From: Saposhnikovia divaricata
Lineage: Eukaryota > Streptophyta > Magnoliopsida > Apiales > Apiaceae
NCBI GenBank assembly: GCA_036435485.1
Contig: CM071599.1
Coordinates: 203,211,178 to 203,275,177 of the forward strand
DNA length: 64,000 nt
Direction of reading: 5' to 3'
How positions within the stretch are numbered: the first letter of the stretch is position 1; each line of letters starts with the position of its first letter. The notes beneath the pieces are model-generated. The model did not search any database. It was not told where the DNA came from and was given only the letters and a program-made list of their open reading frames with translations. Positions 1 through 12,700 of this stretch are shown here, one piece after another. A program made the translations under genes and the position numbers.

Positions 1-362
1 ATATTTGCTTGTGTTTTCAAACAACACACATAAATAGAGATTGATTGTCATTTCACCCGTCAACAAGCTGAATACTTCATAGCAATACAAGAGTTGTTTG
101 TTCTTTCTCTTACATTGTTGTTCAGCTTCACCATCATCACCAAGCTCACATTGCTTATACAATATTTATAACTCTTCTACGTTATTATATACACACAAGA
201 AGAGCTACCCTCACAATTTCTACATTCATCGGTCAACAAGTTCAAGATGGCATGATTCTGCTACATTATGTTTCCTCTACGATGCTCATTCTCCTGGCAG
301 CTTTCGCTCTTTCGTTTCCAAACTCAAGTTGTTTCTTCAACCATCTTAAGTTTGATGGGGGG
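1..362 (+). mobile_element. 3' end of a Ty1/copia pol (RNase H tail), broken
   Basis: Reading the + strand around 40-80 gives residues of the form EIDCHFTRQQ, and around 235-346 DGMILLHYVSST followed in another frame by AHSPGSFRSFVSKLKLF. These match the C-terminal tail of copia RNase H, with its conserved HF-R-Q block, LHYV-S block, then the F-T-K-A and S-K-L blocks. The reading is broken by a 164-bp insertion at 68-231 and by at least one frameshift. It ends at a stop near 347, and a purine-rich tract (GATGGGGGG, 354-362) touches the LTR that follows. The rest of this element lies left of the window. Assignment to copia rests on motif recognition. Confidence 0.7.
68..231. other. 164-bp insertion flanked by 9-bp direct repeats
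   Basis: GTCAACAAG occurs at 59-67 and again at 232-240. Removing one copy and the 164 bp between them restores the spacing expected in the RNase H tail. A 9-bp target duplication is typical of Mutator-like elements. The ends of the insert show only weak inverted similarity (CTGAAT against ATTCATCG), so the class is not established. Confidence 0.5.
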
Positions 363-614
363 TGTTAAAGAATGTTAAAGTCAAGCTCACCAACCATGCT
401 CACCATTGCAGCAGCAAACTTGGACTTCCAGATTCATGGTTGCTCAATAAAGCATGCTCACCAACCAATCTTAGACTTTATGTACTAGTTTCCTCTATAT
501 ATAGACTTATTTACTCATGTAATCAATCAAGCTACTCAATACAATGTAGTCTTCAATATCAATACAATTTAGTTTTAGATTCTTGGTTATCAATACACTC
601 TCAATTTCTACACA
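363..614 (+). repeat. 3' LTR of the left-edge copia element
   Basis: The stretch begins TGTTAAAG directly after a polypurine tract and ends near TACACA, giving TG...CA termini. It contains a TATA-like CTATATATAG at about 495-505, as expected for a copia LTR promoter. Only one copy is visible, so the right boundary is an estimate. Confidence 0.6.
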
Positions 615-825
615 TACAATTTGCTCTGCTCCTACTCTGGAAAGCTCAACATGGCCAAAGCTCTGGAGGTTCCATCTTCCTCTGTTCACTACTCTCTTGC
701 TCTTTGAGCTTCCTCCACGCATCAATTGTGAAAGAAATTTCTAAAGACTTCAGATAAAGCTGAATACCAGTAACTTCGTCAAAAAAAAAGCAGAATACCA
801 GTAACAGAATCTAGAATATAAGCAT
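615..825. other. Flanking sequence without a recognised gene
   Basis: Short AT-rich stretch between the LTR and the calreticulin-like fragment. A short direct repeat (GAATACCAGTAAC at about 763 and 794) brackets a poly-A run. I see no supported coding region. Confidence 0.4.
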
Positions 826-1258
826 TGCATCATGACAACCACCTCTTCTCCACTTTCTTTCCTCACTTTCTCTGCTTACTTAAAGGCCTCATTTCTGATC
901 TAAATCATTAAAAAACCATGTTAGCTAGACATAATGAAATTCATTAAAACACCATGTTGGCTAGATACTGCGAGGATAAATTAAGGTGCTAGACTGTACC
1001 TCTCTGTTAGTAAAAACTTTTTGCATAACTTGTTTTGTGTTTTCTGGCTCATCAGAGATTAGAACGTTGTAAAAGACTGCACCAGCCTTTACCTACAGGT
1101 ACAACACCATGGAATGCCATGAATTCTATATATGATCGATCAGATTGCTTGTTACATATAATAAGCAAATTGAATACATTAATATCTTACCTGCCATACT
1201 TCAATGTCCACAGATTGAATTGGGTTCATAACATAAAAATCAGGATGACCTTCAAGTT
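826..1258 (-). pseudogene. Calreticulin/calnexin-type chaperone fragment, disabled
   Basis: Three exon-like blocks lie on the - strand. The block at about 1191-1258 reads EGHPDFYVMNPIQSVDIEVWQ and ends at a GTAAGA donor. The block at 1092-1000 starts after a TGTAG acceptor, reads VKAGAVFYNVLISDEPENTK, and ends at AG|GTACAG. The block at about 895-826 reads EAFK, a stop, then AEKVRKESGEE. The string IEVWQVKAG-[AS]-[IV]-F-x-N-[IV]-L, then a D-[DE]-P, then EAEK-[KR] is the hallmark of the C-terminal part of the calreticulin/calnexin lectin domain and its acidic helix. The plant CRT3 type is the nearest by memory. The in-frame TAA in the last block and the missing N-terminal exons argue for a pseudogene or captured fragment. 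These proteins act as Ca2+-binding lectin chaperones in the ER. Confidence 0.65.
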
Positions 1259-2525
1259 TCTATATATTATGAAAGAAACTTAGATATCTATGTACATATT
1301 AAAGTTGGACAGAACAAATATAAGCACACTATGAAGTATACATTATTGGAGTACATGTATTATAAATTGGAGTACATCATCAAGTAAGCATTTTGTGGCT
1401 TCTATTGGCTCTTAGAGAAAAGTAAATGTACATTGCTCTTCCGTAGGCACTCTATCGGCTTCCTAGATAACAGATTGCCCATAAAAGAGTTTTGAATCCT
1501 GCGGCTATAACTTTCGGAGTACCGGGGGTTCTTGGCTGCAAAAATAATAGAAAAAAAATTGTATTCAACATATGCTTCGCGCCGGTAAAATGTAGAAGAA
1601 AGCGCTGTTCAGAACCTATAGCGTTTTTTTATGACTTTGTCAAAACAGCACATACCATTTCTACGTCACCACCCTATTTACCAAAAGATTTCTAGAAAAT
1701 ATTAATATTAAAGTAAAAAATATTATAACTCAACACAAAGAGGAAGAACAAAATAAAGGTGATCAAACAAAATTACTTAACTAAGCTGAGCTAGCAAAGC
1801 ACCTTCACTTTGTTTGCAATCACAAATCATTTTGAGCCATATCCAGTATTGCAGAACCTTTGAATGGTGCATGAATTAAGTATAGTAAGCAGACCCTGAT
1901 TTCTTTTGCACCTTGGAGCCTTGAAGAGGCTTAAATGCTGCTCCATTTCCATGCTCCAAAATATTCACAAAAGTACCAGTTCCCAAAATTACAGAGCTCA
2001 GAGGGTCCAATTGTATTATTTTTTTCACGATATGACATAGCCTTAATCCACAAATGATGCATCCATAGTGTTTTTGATTTCCTAGTAAATTACATAGTGG
2101 TTGAGTTGAATTTCTATGCTAGCATGGCTAATAATATATTAATATCAACTCATTTAGCCATTGCCTTCCTCGTTAGCAAATGTGTTTTCAGTAATTTTCA
2201 ATATTTAATATCAAAATTAGCTTCCTCCTGCATACAAATTTAACTTTGGAGTTCCTTTGTGAAGTCCAGGCACTTCCACCACATTCAAAAATCAACAATA
2301 TTAATTAAATATGCAGAGACTTGGTATTAATAAGTGAAACAAAACCTGTTTCAACGTCATATTATCCAACTTTAATATTGCTTCAGCCGGTATCTAGTTT
2401 AAAGTGAAATCGTATGTCATGTAATGTTACATGACACCTCATTTATTAAGTATCATATGAATACGTAACAATTAACTTCGTGTATGTTCTATTCTACTCT
2501 ATTCTACTGATCAATTATTGTAGTG
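1259..2525. other. Intergenic stretch with one possible exon
   Basis: AT-rich DNA. On the - strand at about 1985-1880 there is a clean reading, GTGTFVNILEHGNGAAFKPL and onward, that ends at a TAA stop. It looks like a terminal exon of a gene I do not recognise. A second possible exon start follows a TTTTTGCAG acceptor near 1538 (- strand). Whether these belong to the calreticulin-like fragment is not clear. Nothing else is supported. Confidence 0.35.
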
Positions 2526-2713
2526 TGACAAATTATATATGTTATGTTTATGTAATACTAGATATAGCAAGAGATGTTTTTATCAGTTATTTTTTCTTCA
2601 GTTGTTACATTCCTCTTAGGAAGAAGATGATCTCACTACATATGTCATACTACATTAAAGTCTATATTGTTGAATGTTGAAAGTTGTAGTTGTAATTGTT
2701 GAATATCTTGACA
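2526..2713 (-). repeat. E0 3' LTR
   Basis: 188 bp with - strand termini TGTCAAG and TTTGTCA, matching the copy at 7569-7758. The - strand polypurine tract lies immediately outside it at about 2714-2725. Confidence 0.92.
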
Positions 2714-2720
2714 CTCCCCC

Positions 2721-5700
2721 TCAAGTTGATGCATATATGTTACTCATGCCCAACTTGCCAATAAGTGGATGTAGAATTTTTCTTCCTAATCCCTTAGTTA
2801 ACATGTCAGCTACTTGATCTTCCGATTTGACAAACTGGATACTGATGATATCATTATTGATCGTCTCTTTGATAAAATGTCGATCAATCTCGATATGCTT
2901 GGTCCGATCGTGTTGAACTGGATCATGTGCAATAGCTATGGCCGATTTGTTATCACAATACAACTTCATTGGTGTGGTTGATGCAAGTCCTAATTCTGTT
3001 AGAAGCAATCTAATCCATAGTAATTCACGTACACCTCGAGCCATAGCTCTGTACTCGGCTTCAGCACTAGACAATGCAACCACCGGTTGCTTCTTGCTTC
3101 GCCAAGTAACTATGTTGCCTCCAATAAACGTACAATATCCTGATGTAGAACGTCTATCATCTAGACATCCAGCCCAATCTGCATCTGTATAGCTCTCAAC
3201 CCCGAGATGTTTGTTATTAGTAAATATCACTCCTTTTCCAGGACAGCTTTAAGATACCTTAATATCATATAAACTGCATCTAAATGAGGTTGACGAGGAT
3301 CATGCATGTATCTGCTTACAACTCCCACCGCATATGCTATATCCGGTCTTGTGTGTGAGAGGTAGATTAACCTTCCAACTAACCTTTAATATTGAGTTCG
3401 ATCAACAATGTCTCCCACATCTCCGCAAAGCTTATGATTTGCTTCTATAGGAGAATCTGCAGGTCTACATCCCAACATGCCTGTCTCATTTAACAGGTCA
3501 AGTGTATACTTCCGTTGTGAAAGGAAGATACCACCTGGACTTCTAGAGACTTCAATGCCAAGGAAATACCGTAGTTTTCCCAAGTCCTTCATCTCGAATT
3601 CGGAGGCAAGTCTCCGTTTAACATTTGCAATTTCACACGTGTCGTTACCAGTGATCACAATATCATCGACATAAACAATCAAAACTGTGATTTTCTTACC
3701 TGTTCTTTTCACGAACATTGTGTGGTCTGAATTACCCTGTTTGTAGCCAAATTTAACCACTGCTCTCTGAAATTTGCCAAACCAAACCTTTGGAGACTGT
3801 TTTAATCCATAAATATTCTTTTTTAGTCTACATACTTTCCCAATGGTTGTAGCTGTAGAAAAACCAGGTGGAATGTCCATGTAGACCTCTTCTTGTAGTT
3901 CTCCATGTAAGAATACATTTTTTTACATCCAACTGTTAAAGTTCCCATCCAAGATTTGCTGCACATGATATGAGGACTCGAATAGAAGCCATTTTTGCCA
4001 CTGGAGCAAAAGTTTCCTGATAATCAATCCCATAAGACTGAGTATACCCCTTCGCCATAAGTCTTGCTTTGTACCTATCAATCAACCCATTAGGTTTTTG
4101 TTTTACAGTAAATACCCATCTGCATCCTACTACCTTTCTTTCAGCAGGAAGATGAGTTAACTCCCAAGTGCCATTATGTTTCAAGGCATTCATTTCCTCT
4201 ATCATGGCATCTTTCCATTAAGAATCACATAAAGCATCCTACCAAGTATGTGGAGTGGAAACACTGGACAAGGATGATACAAAAGCAAGTGAAGAAGGAG
4301 ATAATGCATTATTAGAAACAAAGTTCGAGATAGGATGGTTAGTACAAGAACGTGTACCCTTTCTTAAAGAAATAGGAAGATTAAGAGTTGGATCAAGAGT
4401 GTTACCATTATCAGGCTCAATTATAGGAGCAGTAGGATCTGCCTTGAGGTCAGAGGTCTCTGGATGTGGTAAAGTAGTGACATCATTATTTTTTCGTCTA
4501 GAATATGTGATTAAATCCGGTCGATCAAATCTATTTAGATCATCCGAATCATTACTTGATGTGTTTGGACTAGGCACATTTTTGTTTGGAGTGGGCACAT
4601 TAATGGGCACATTAATAAATGGAAGTGACTCCTCTGTCGCTTCATCATCAAGACTGTATTGATTAATCTCCCCCTGAAGCAAGGAGGAGGAGCCTGGAGA
4701 GAAATAAGAAATAGACTCCCAAAAAGTAACATCATGACTAACAAATATGCGTCGTGATGGAGGATGATAACACTTGTATCCCTTTTTAGTTGGTGAATAA
4801 CCAATGAAAACATAGCGGAGAGCACGAGAATCAAGTTTGTCTCGCGAAGGAGAAGGATTATGAACAAAACATACACTCCCAAATAACCGAAGAGGAAATG
4901 GATGAGAGGAAGGTGCAGGAACAAAAGACAACGGTGTTCTGAATTGTAGAACAGTTGAAGGAAGACGGTTAATGAGATATGCAGCAGTCATGACTGCCTC
5001 GCCCCAAAGATATTTAGGGACATGCATTGTTAACATTAGAGACCATGCTACCTGTTGTAAATGACCAATTTTCCTTTCGGCAACTCCATTTTGCTGAGAG
5101 GTTTTAACACATAAAGTTTGATGAATAATACCATGTTTGTCCAAATAGGAAGTAAATTGCCCATCATATTCAGTACCATTATCGCTCCGAAGAATTTTCA
5201 CGGAGGCATTAAACTGTGTCTGTATAAGATGGTGAAAAGATTTAAAACATCCAAATACTTCACTTTTGTGTTTAAGAGGATATAACCAAGTAAGGAAAGA
5301 ATGACAATCGACAAAGACAACGAACCACCTATATCCATCATGTGTAGGATGTCTAAATGGACCCCAAACATCAGTATGAATAGTAGAAAACAAAGTAGAA
5401 CTTCTTTTATTTCTAGATGGATAAGATGATCTTTTATGTTTGGCTAGTTCACAAGGTTCATAGAAAAATTCATTCTTATTACATTGTTTCGCTAAAGTAG
5501 GAAATAGATGTGTTAAAACACCATAAGATGGATGACCTAACCGTCTATGCCATTGATACAAAGTTTGTAAAACAGGATTGGATTTAGATGACACCTGATA
5601 ACTTGTCAAATGAGAACCAGAATTCCCTTCCATGACATAGAGTCCGTCTACCACTTTACCACTGCCAAGGACCTTGCCTGTCGCCAGATCCTGAAATACA

Positions 5701-7079
5701 CAGTGAGAAGGGAAAAATGTTACTGAACAATTAAGTTTTTCAGTAACACGAGAAATAGATAATAAATTTGCAGATAAGGAAGGAACATGCAAAACATCTG
5801 ATAATGGTAATGATGAGAGGCAAAGAGAAGTGCCATGTCCATGAACAGGTGCAAGAACTCCATTAGCAACACGAATATTGCCTGTTTCACCATGATATGA
5901 CTCTAGAAAACTAGAATTTGCTGTCATATGTGCCGATGCTCCGGAATCAATGATCCATGATGTAGGACATTTATCGGAGATTAAATGATAAGATATACCT
6001 GCATGGGTAGAATTGGCCGTGGGTGTTGATGGAGTGGTGTTTAGTTGAGACATTATCTGACAGAAAGTATTGAGTTCAGAAGCCATCATTGACCTAGTAG
6101 AAGGAAACTCACAGTCTGATACTGTATAATGAGCATTAAAAGGAATGCCTTTGCCTGTGCCTCTATTTGTGCCTCTTCCTGATGAGACACCTCGATAGCC
6201 ACCTCGGGTGCGTCCTCCTCGTCCCCGAATTCTGAGGTGGGGGTGCAAGATAAAGCAATTCTCTCGTGTGTGGTTCAATTTGTTGCAATAGTCACACTGA
6301 GGGATAGATTTTTCACCCATTAGAGCCACTGGAACTTGTTCCGAATTTTCAGGTTCAATCTGCTGAGAATTTCTTGTTAAGAGTGCCGATGAGGTTGCTG
6401 GAGCCATACTTTGCTTTCAACTTTCCTCTAGCCGGACACGTCCATATGCATCCTCCACAGTAGGAAAAGGAATCTGTCCGATGAGTTGATTTTTGATTGA
6501 ATCATACTCATCTGACAGTCCATCAAGAAATTTCATTACCTTTTCTTCTGTCATCAACTTCTGATATTTCTCCTGATCTTCAGCATTTTTACACTCAAAT
6601 ATAGTGTAATGCCCTAATTCACTCCATAGAGATGTAAGCTCTGAATAATATTGAGCAAGTGTTTGACCTTCTTAAGATAATGCCCTTATCTTCCGGTTTA
6701 CCTCGAAGCGCTTGGCTACGTTTCCAGAAAAGGAATAAGTCCGATTAAGGGAATTCCACACCTCTTCAGCCGTATCAATAAAGATATATCTTTTGCGAAT
6801 ATGCACCTCCATAGAGTTAAATAGCCATGAACAGACCATGGCATTTTCAGAATCCCAATCGTCAAAACTTGAATCGCTTTCCAATGGTTGTTTGGATTTC
6901 CCATTAATATATCTCATTAATTTATGAGATTTTAGGGCCATCGTGCAAGCTTTCGACCATTCGAGAAAATTTTTTCCATCAAATTTAGGACTCACATAAG
7001 GAGTGCTATGAAAACTTGTTTTACTACTACTAATAGCGGTAGTTTCACTTGTAACTGAAGAATCAGCAATATCAGCCAT
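2721..7079 (-). pseudogene. E0 gag-pol polyprotein, several stops and a frameshift
   Basis: The true start is ATG at 7079 (MADIADSSV). Order along the protein: the gag N-terminal domain; a zinc knuckle C-x2-C-x4-H-x4-C (CDYCNKLNHTRENC) near 6290; protease WIIDSGASAHMT near 5950; the GAG-pre-integrase H-H-C-C region near 5540-5430; the integrase core with HTDVWGP and RSDNGTEY; reverse transcriptase with YVDD near 3670; and RNase H with YTDADWAG near 3190. It is broken by in-frame stops at 6672 (TAA), about 6418 (TGA), 4239 (TAG), about 4218 (TAA) and about 3936 (TAA). A one-base expansion of an A-run near 3920 shifts the frame, and there is a further shift between 3386 and 3230. Most stops sit where a Gln or Arg codon is expected. 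It cannot make a functional polyprotein. Confidence 0.92.
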
Positions 7080-7556
7080 TTATAAATAATACCCAAATAT
7101 TTTATTGGACAAGAATAGAGCCTTGATTCCCTTGTGGTCTATGTTAACATTAATTAAATGGAGGAGATGTTACCACAAAAGGACTGCCTGGAGTGGTTGA
7201 ACAAGTTTCCCTTAGGAGCCTTCCCGAAATCTGGACAGAAGGATGTACACACGCCGGCGCGTTGGCGCGTGACGATGTGCAGTGGTGCGTGGATCAGCAC
7301 GTGTAAGTGCGTGATGGTTATTCTGTTGGCCAGAAAAGAATTGGTAGGTCGTCTGGTTTTTTTATAGCTATGCTGATTTGTGGCTCGATTGGAGATCCTT
7401 TCTATGAACGTAAGAAATCTGGGCAGCTGGGTATTTCCTTGGAAAAACTCAAGCTTGGGTTTGTGTTTGGGAAACAACAAAGTCAGCAAGTTTTTCTTGG
7501 AAGACTTGTTGTTCTGCTGTTTGTTTTTCACCTCTGATTTCTATACAAATCACCAT

Positions 7557-7568
7557 GCTCTGATACCA
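7557..7568 (-). promoter_or_regulatory. E0 primer-binding site (initiator Met-tRNA)
   Basis: The - strand reads TGGTATCAGAGC directly after the 5' LTR, complementary to the 3' end of plant initiator methionine tRNA. Confidence 0.9.
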
Positions 7569-7758
7569 TGACAAATTATATATGTTATGTTTATGTAACA
7601 CTAAATATAGCAAGAGATGTTTTTATCAGTTATTTTTTCTTCAGTTGTTAAATTCCTCTTATAGGAAGAAGATGATCTCACTACATATGTCATACTACAT
7701 TAAAGTCTATATTGTTGAATGTTGAAAGTTGTAGTTATAATTGTTGAATATCTTGACA
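7569..7758 (-). repeat. E0 5' LTR
   Basis: 190-bp partner of the LTR at 2526-2713. It abuts the primer-binding site on one side and the TAGTG target duplication on the other. Confidence 0.92.
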
Positions 7759-8395
7759 TAGTGCTATATGATTAGCAAAAGACTTATATTATGATTAATT
7801 TGAAATTATGGTTACTTGCCTCTAAAAGTAATAAGGACAAACTCATATTGTTGGCCACCTTTAACTCTAGAAAGAGGTACAAGTTCAATTCTTTGTAGAT
7901 ATTATCATCAGCAATTGAAGTATTGCAACTATGCTCTCAGTTGTATCTATGAAGCGATATAAATTCATGATATGAAAATGTTTGAATGACCACAACATAA
8001 ATTTTCGGGTGCAGCAGAAGGATAAATGTTTACTCCGATCCAACTCTGTTAGATCCATAATCTTCGCTCCCTAAAGAAGAAGTTAAAAACAGACGAAGAA
8101 GGAGGTAACAATAAAGTCGATTGTTTGTAGTCTCCACTTAACTGCTTTAAAGCTGCATGTCTAACACTTGTGTTCTCCTGGTTAGTTTTCAACTTTTTAA
8201 TTGCAAAATAATGAGTCGTGTATGTCCCAATTTTTAAACGTCCATGTATGCGTTCATTTGCATCTATAGGCTATATGAACTCTAGGATTCTCCCCCTTCC
8301 TTTATTGGATCTATCTAGCATCATAATTTTCCACGAAAATAGAATAAAATTATTACAATGAGACTTCGTTAATTAAAAAAATCACATACTGTATA
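7759..8395. other. Spacer between E0 and E1, one possible exon
   Basis: 637 bp of flanking DNA. On the - strand near 7860-7800 a polypyrimidine tract and TTTCTAG acceptor precede a short reading, VKGGQQYEFVLITFRGK, followed by a possible donor. It may be a host exon. I do not recognise the protein. Confidence 0.3.
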
Positions 8396-9453
8396 TGTTA
8401 GGTCCAAATGTGTTGTAGATGGGGGGGGGATGAATACAACTTTTCAAATATGAGAAGCAATAAATACGATGCAATAAACGAACACACAGATTCAAGGAAT
8501 ATATGTCTTATATATAACTTGAAGTGGTTGCTACAACATTCATTACAAAGTATAACAGAAGTTCAGAGAGAAGTGAATGATACTAAGCTCTGTGAATACA
8601 CTCTCTCTCTTTTACATGTGTTTTCTCAAGAATTGCTCACTAACTAAAACATTACACAAGTACTTCTATTTATACTACATGTAATCTATGTCCTGTAGTC
8701 TTCAAAGACTAAGATATATGTGGCCCAACGATGTCCACATAAATCTTGCCTTATCTTGAAAGCTTGGAAATCTGCCAATCAGAAGATGCCATGTGTCATG
8801 TTGAAGCTGCACTCTAAGTAGAACTTCTACTTGAGAATTTCTACTTAGCCATCTCGAATTTCTAAGTAGAACTTCTACTTAGAAATATTCTACTTGGTCA
8901 TCTGGAATATTTAGTACTTAGAAAATATTCTGGTCTTTAACTTGAAACTTCAATGCACATCTTGAACTTGTGATATCTTCATGTCTTCTTTATTCTTCAC
9001 CAAGCTCTTGAACATGGATCTTTATTACTGACATAAACTTGCTATCAATGTCCTGACACTTGATGCACTGGTCTGGTTCATAAGTGACTAGTCTTGATAG
9101 TGTTTTTGCTTCTTGAATAAATTTCCATATTCACTTAGTAATGTGGCTTTCCAATGTTCGTTTTCCTTCTTGTTCACTTGAAATCAATTTGTCTTGTTGA
9201 TACTGATAGTTATGATCTTGATTCTCTATTTCTCAAATCACTGAGGCATGAACAACTTTGACTTGAACTTCTCTCAATGATTTTTTCTTGGCTTGATCAT
9301 AGTTAACATGTTCAATTGTATCAATTACCTTGTCTTCATTTAGTGTTGATTTCTTGTGGCTTCTTGTTCTTGATTGTCTTCTGGTTAAGTATCTTTTCCT
9401 TTAATTGAGTTACATTAGTTACAGTGTTACAAGTTTACACACTCTGCCTTTCA
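8396..9453 (-). repeat. E1 3' LTR
   Basis: 1,058 bp, beginning (+ strand) TGTTAGGTCC and ending GCCTTTCA. It contains dyads built from AAGTAGAA/TTCTACTT near 8820-8900 and a G-run (nine G) near 8421. It preserves, uninterrupted, the TTTATTCTTCACC site into which E2 inserted in the other LTR. Confidence 0.93.
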
Positions 9454-9797
9454 ATCTCCCCCAATTTGATTGTCTAACAATGACATTCAAATTAATGAAG
9501 GATAACTCAACTAAACAATGAGACGAGAAAAGATAATTAACATTATAGTCTTGAATAATTTACAGTTGAAATGTACTTGAAAACAATACAAAGAACTTAA
9601 ACTAGAAACAGAATTCGAACTTCGAATTAAAGATCATTTGAGTGATTCTTATCACCTGGATTATTTCATACCTTTTAGTCAAACTTATATCACCTTATTG
9701 GATTCACTCTAAGGTGAATTTTCCTCAAGTGAGTTAAAGCAACCGAAAGACATGAAGTTTTTCCAACTTCAAGTTCACACCACTCTGACCTTTAACC

Positions 9798-12700
9798 CTA
9801 ATTCCGTTTCCTCTTTCTAGCTTTAGCAGCTTGGTCCTTCTCTTCTTTCTGCCTTCTGCGCTTCTCCTTCTGCTGCTGTTCTTTCTTATACACTGGATCG
9901 TGAAGTTGCTTCCACCTAGCATTCAACAGACTTACAGCTTCCATTTCTAGAGGATTCTTGGGCTCTGGATAAGGATGTTTGAAAAGCCTTCTGAGTTTGT
10001 CCACCTCCTGAGTAGTCCTGCTCTTTGGAATGTCCTCAAAGTTCTTCATTATGAGCTGAGGTTTCCAATGTGTTTTATCAGCTTTAAACTGATAATAGAT
10101 CATCTTGGGGTAGCCCTTGACACGGTTAGTATTGTGGACACTAGCCGCATCTCGCTCCATCCGCTTCTTTTCCACCACTACCTCAGACAGGTAACTCATA
10201 AGTCTCTGCTTTTCTTCCACATACTTATCTTCCACTTCGCCCCATTTGAATACATGTAATACTCTCTCCAGAAATGCAGAATCTTGAGTCTGTAGCAGCC
10301 ATTTTCTACTCATATGCAAGAGTGTTTGATTCTGGTCTGCATCTATGAATACTAAGGCATCAGCTGTATCTTCAACATAAGCGTGTATCCAGTATACACT
10401 ATCACTTCCTGGAACACCAATTGCCTCCCTTATCTCTCCTTGTTCCAGTGCTCCAGAAGGAAGAGTCAGAGCTTCATCTACATTCTTCATTGCTTGAAGA
10501 ATATTCCATTTCTTCTCCATCAGCTCCGGCTCAATCTTCACGTTATCTAGAGGGTTTGGAGCAATGATATCACACTTCCACACCTCATTGCTCTTCTTGA
10601 ATATGACTCTTTCAATGATCTTCACCGATTTTTCTTTAAGCTCAGAAGCGAATCCCTTACCCATCATTTGTCTACAGACAGCTTTGAGAGATTCCACCGA
10701 AAGATCCATTAAATCATTTTCCTCCATGATAACCCTCTTCATCTTCCCGTCAACTACCATCCGGACAAAATTGGGATATGCTGAGAATTCTGGACCCTTG
10801 TCCTCTACTAGCTGCATTAACTGATCCCTATACAGAATGCTTAGCTCCTCAGATTGAGAGTATTGAATTTTTGTTGCTAGCAAGAACAACTCTGACGCAG
10901 ATCTTCTCGTTATGAATTGGTCATCCACATATAGGAAAGATGTTGGGACTCCTTCTACCAAAGACAAAATAACCAGCCACTCCTTAAGTGTTGCATTGTA
11001 TCCAACACTGACTTTAGAAATTAATCTCTTCAAAGCACTTATATAGTCCACAGTCATTGGATTCTGCAAATTCAGGTTGTAGAACAGGTCATCTGCCTCC
11101 TTGTTATGAACTCCTTTCGCACAGGGTCCCATCAATATCTTCCTTGCTTCATCCCACTTCTGTCCTATCCTTCTCTTGTCGAGATCAACTTGAGGATCAG
11201 CTAGCCTTGCAAGCTCATGATCATACTGCTTCCCTTGGAGCTCCACTTTCTTTTCTAGGAACGCAGCACGTTCTTGCATCATCTTCATTTTATGGAACTG
11301 AGCTTGTTCCAAGGCTAACTGTTGAGCTTTAAAGGTTTCCTCATCAACAGGAATTTCTTCAGGCATTCCGGAAGACATCCCAGCACCTCCACCTTGTTCC
11401 TTCAAAGATCTCTTTATAGCATGTGCCAAAGGTACGTCTTCCATATCAGAATCTGAGTCAAGTACCTCCTGTACTGTTTCCTGATGACTCAGGTCAACGA
11501 ATGGTTCATCAACCATCATTGCCTTACACTTTCTCTTCCTCAGAGCCTCTTCATCAACAGACGGCTCAATTTCTTTTTCCTTGGCAAGATCAGCATGTTC
11601 TTCAATTTCTTCAATGTGAACTGCCTGCTGTCTCGTCTCCTTTCCACTCTCCCCCTTAGGTGAGTTATTCTGAACACCACCTTGCTCCCCAAATCCACCA
11701 GCAGCAATAGAACCTCCAAAACCAGACCCGGAGGCTCCCGCTCTACTAGCACCACCTGCACCAGCATCGGGGGGAGGTTGTTGCGACTCGAAACACTCCG
11801 GGGGCACAAAGCTCCTGAATACGAACATCATTCTACTGATCTCCACAGCCATTGTGTGCATTGTATACTCCATTGCCCCCATCCTTTCATTCAGAGTGCT
11901 TCCCAAGACACCACCAGCATGGCCCAAGTCATTGACCTTGTTTGTCAAAGCATCAAAAGCTGTAGCTTGACTTGCCATTCGTGCTGCGTAGTCATCAAGA
12001 GCCCTTTGATTGTTTCCAATGTTAATCCCGAACTGCCCCATCGTCTGCCCGAACTGCCTCATCTGATTTTCCATAGAAGTCATACGTGTATCAAGATTTT
12101 CAATATTAAGGGACGGTGTTTGGTTTAGGTGACCTCGCTCTAATACTCGTTCTGTTAGTATTTGGCGCTCGGTTTCGGGCCTTAAAAATGAAGGTCCCTC
12201 TCTCCCTAACCTCTCACACACACTCCCTGTCTCACGCTCGTGTATGTCTTCAATGATTGATCCAAAGTATGAAGCAGTACCTGCAGAAATTGGATAAGCA
12301 ATATAATTGGCAGTTATGGGATTTATTTTTGTTCTGTCCTGAGTTGGAATCTCAGGCTGAGGGGCTGCAAAGTGTTCTTGTACGACATCAGAACCGATCC
12401 TCTTTGCAGCATCAGTACGTACCGGTGAAGGTACGGCTGAAGTTATTAAAACTTCATGTCCTTTTGAAGCAACAGTATCTTCAAAAGGTACATAATCCTC
12501 ACCAAAATCCCTATGTGCAGATTGTTTAAAGGGAGAACCACTCTCGTGAGGTGGAGTGGTTGCGTGTGACACATTAGGGTTTGACTGGACTTTTGAAGTA
12601 GCAGCATGAAAATTTTTGGCTTTCTTTCGAATAAGAGGCTGCACTTCGGGGTCACTCTCCTCATCATTTCCTACATCACATGTGCTGGCTTTCTGACTTC

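Larger units (their letters stand above)
2526..7758 (-). mobile_element. Ty1/copia retrotransposon E0, complete ends, inactive
   Basis: The element has two LTRs of about 189 bp, a perfect 5-bp target duplication TAGTG (2521-2525 and 7759-7763), a Met-tRNA primer-binding site adjacent to the right LTR and a polypurine tract TTGAGGGGGAGTG adjacent to the left LTR. It is transcribed on the - strand. The interior codes gag, protease, integrase, reverse transcriptase and RNase H in the copia order. By eye the LTRs differ at about four bases plus one 2-bp indel, the oldest LTR pair in the window. The short LTR suits the Ale/Ivana-type lineages; lineage is not proven. Confidence 0.93.

Noticed and set aside
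4255..4662. Plus-strand frame opposite E0 integrase
   Set aside because: It is antisense to a well-supported integrase-RT linker and has no recognisable features.
8408..8647. 79-codon frame repeated in the E1 LTRs
   Set aside because: It lies inside the LTR, differs by a frameshift between copies (8647 and 22147 ends) and has no motif.
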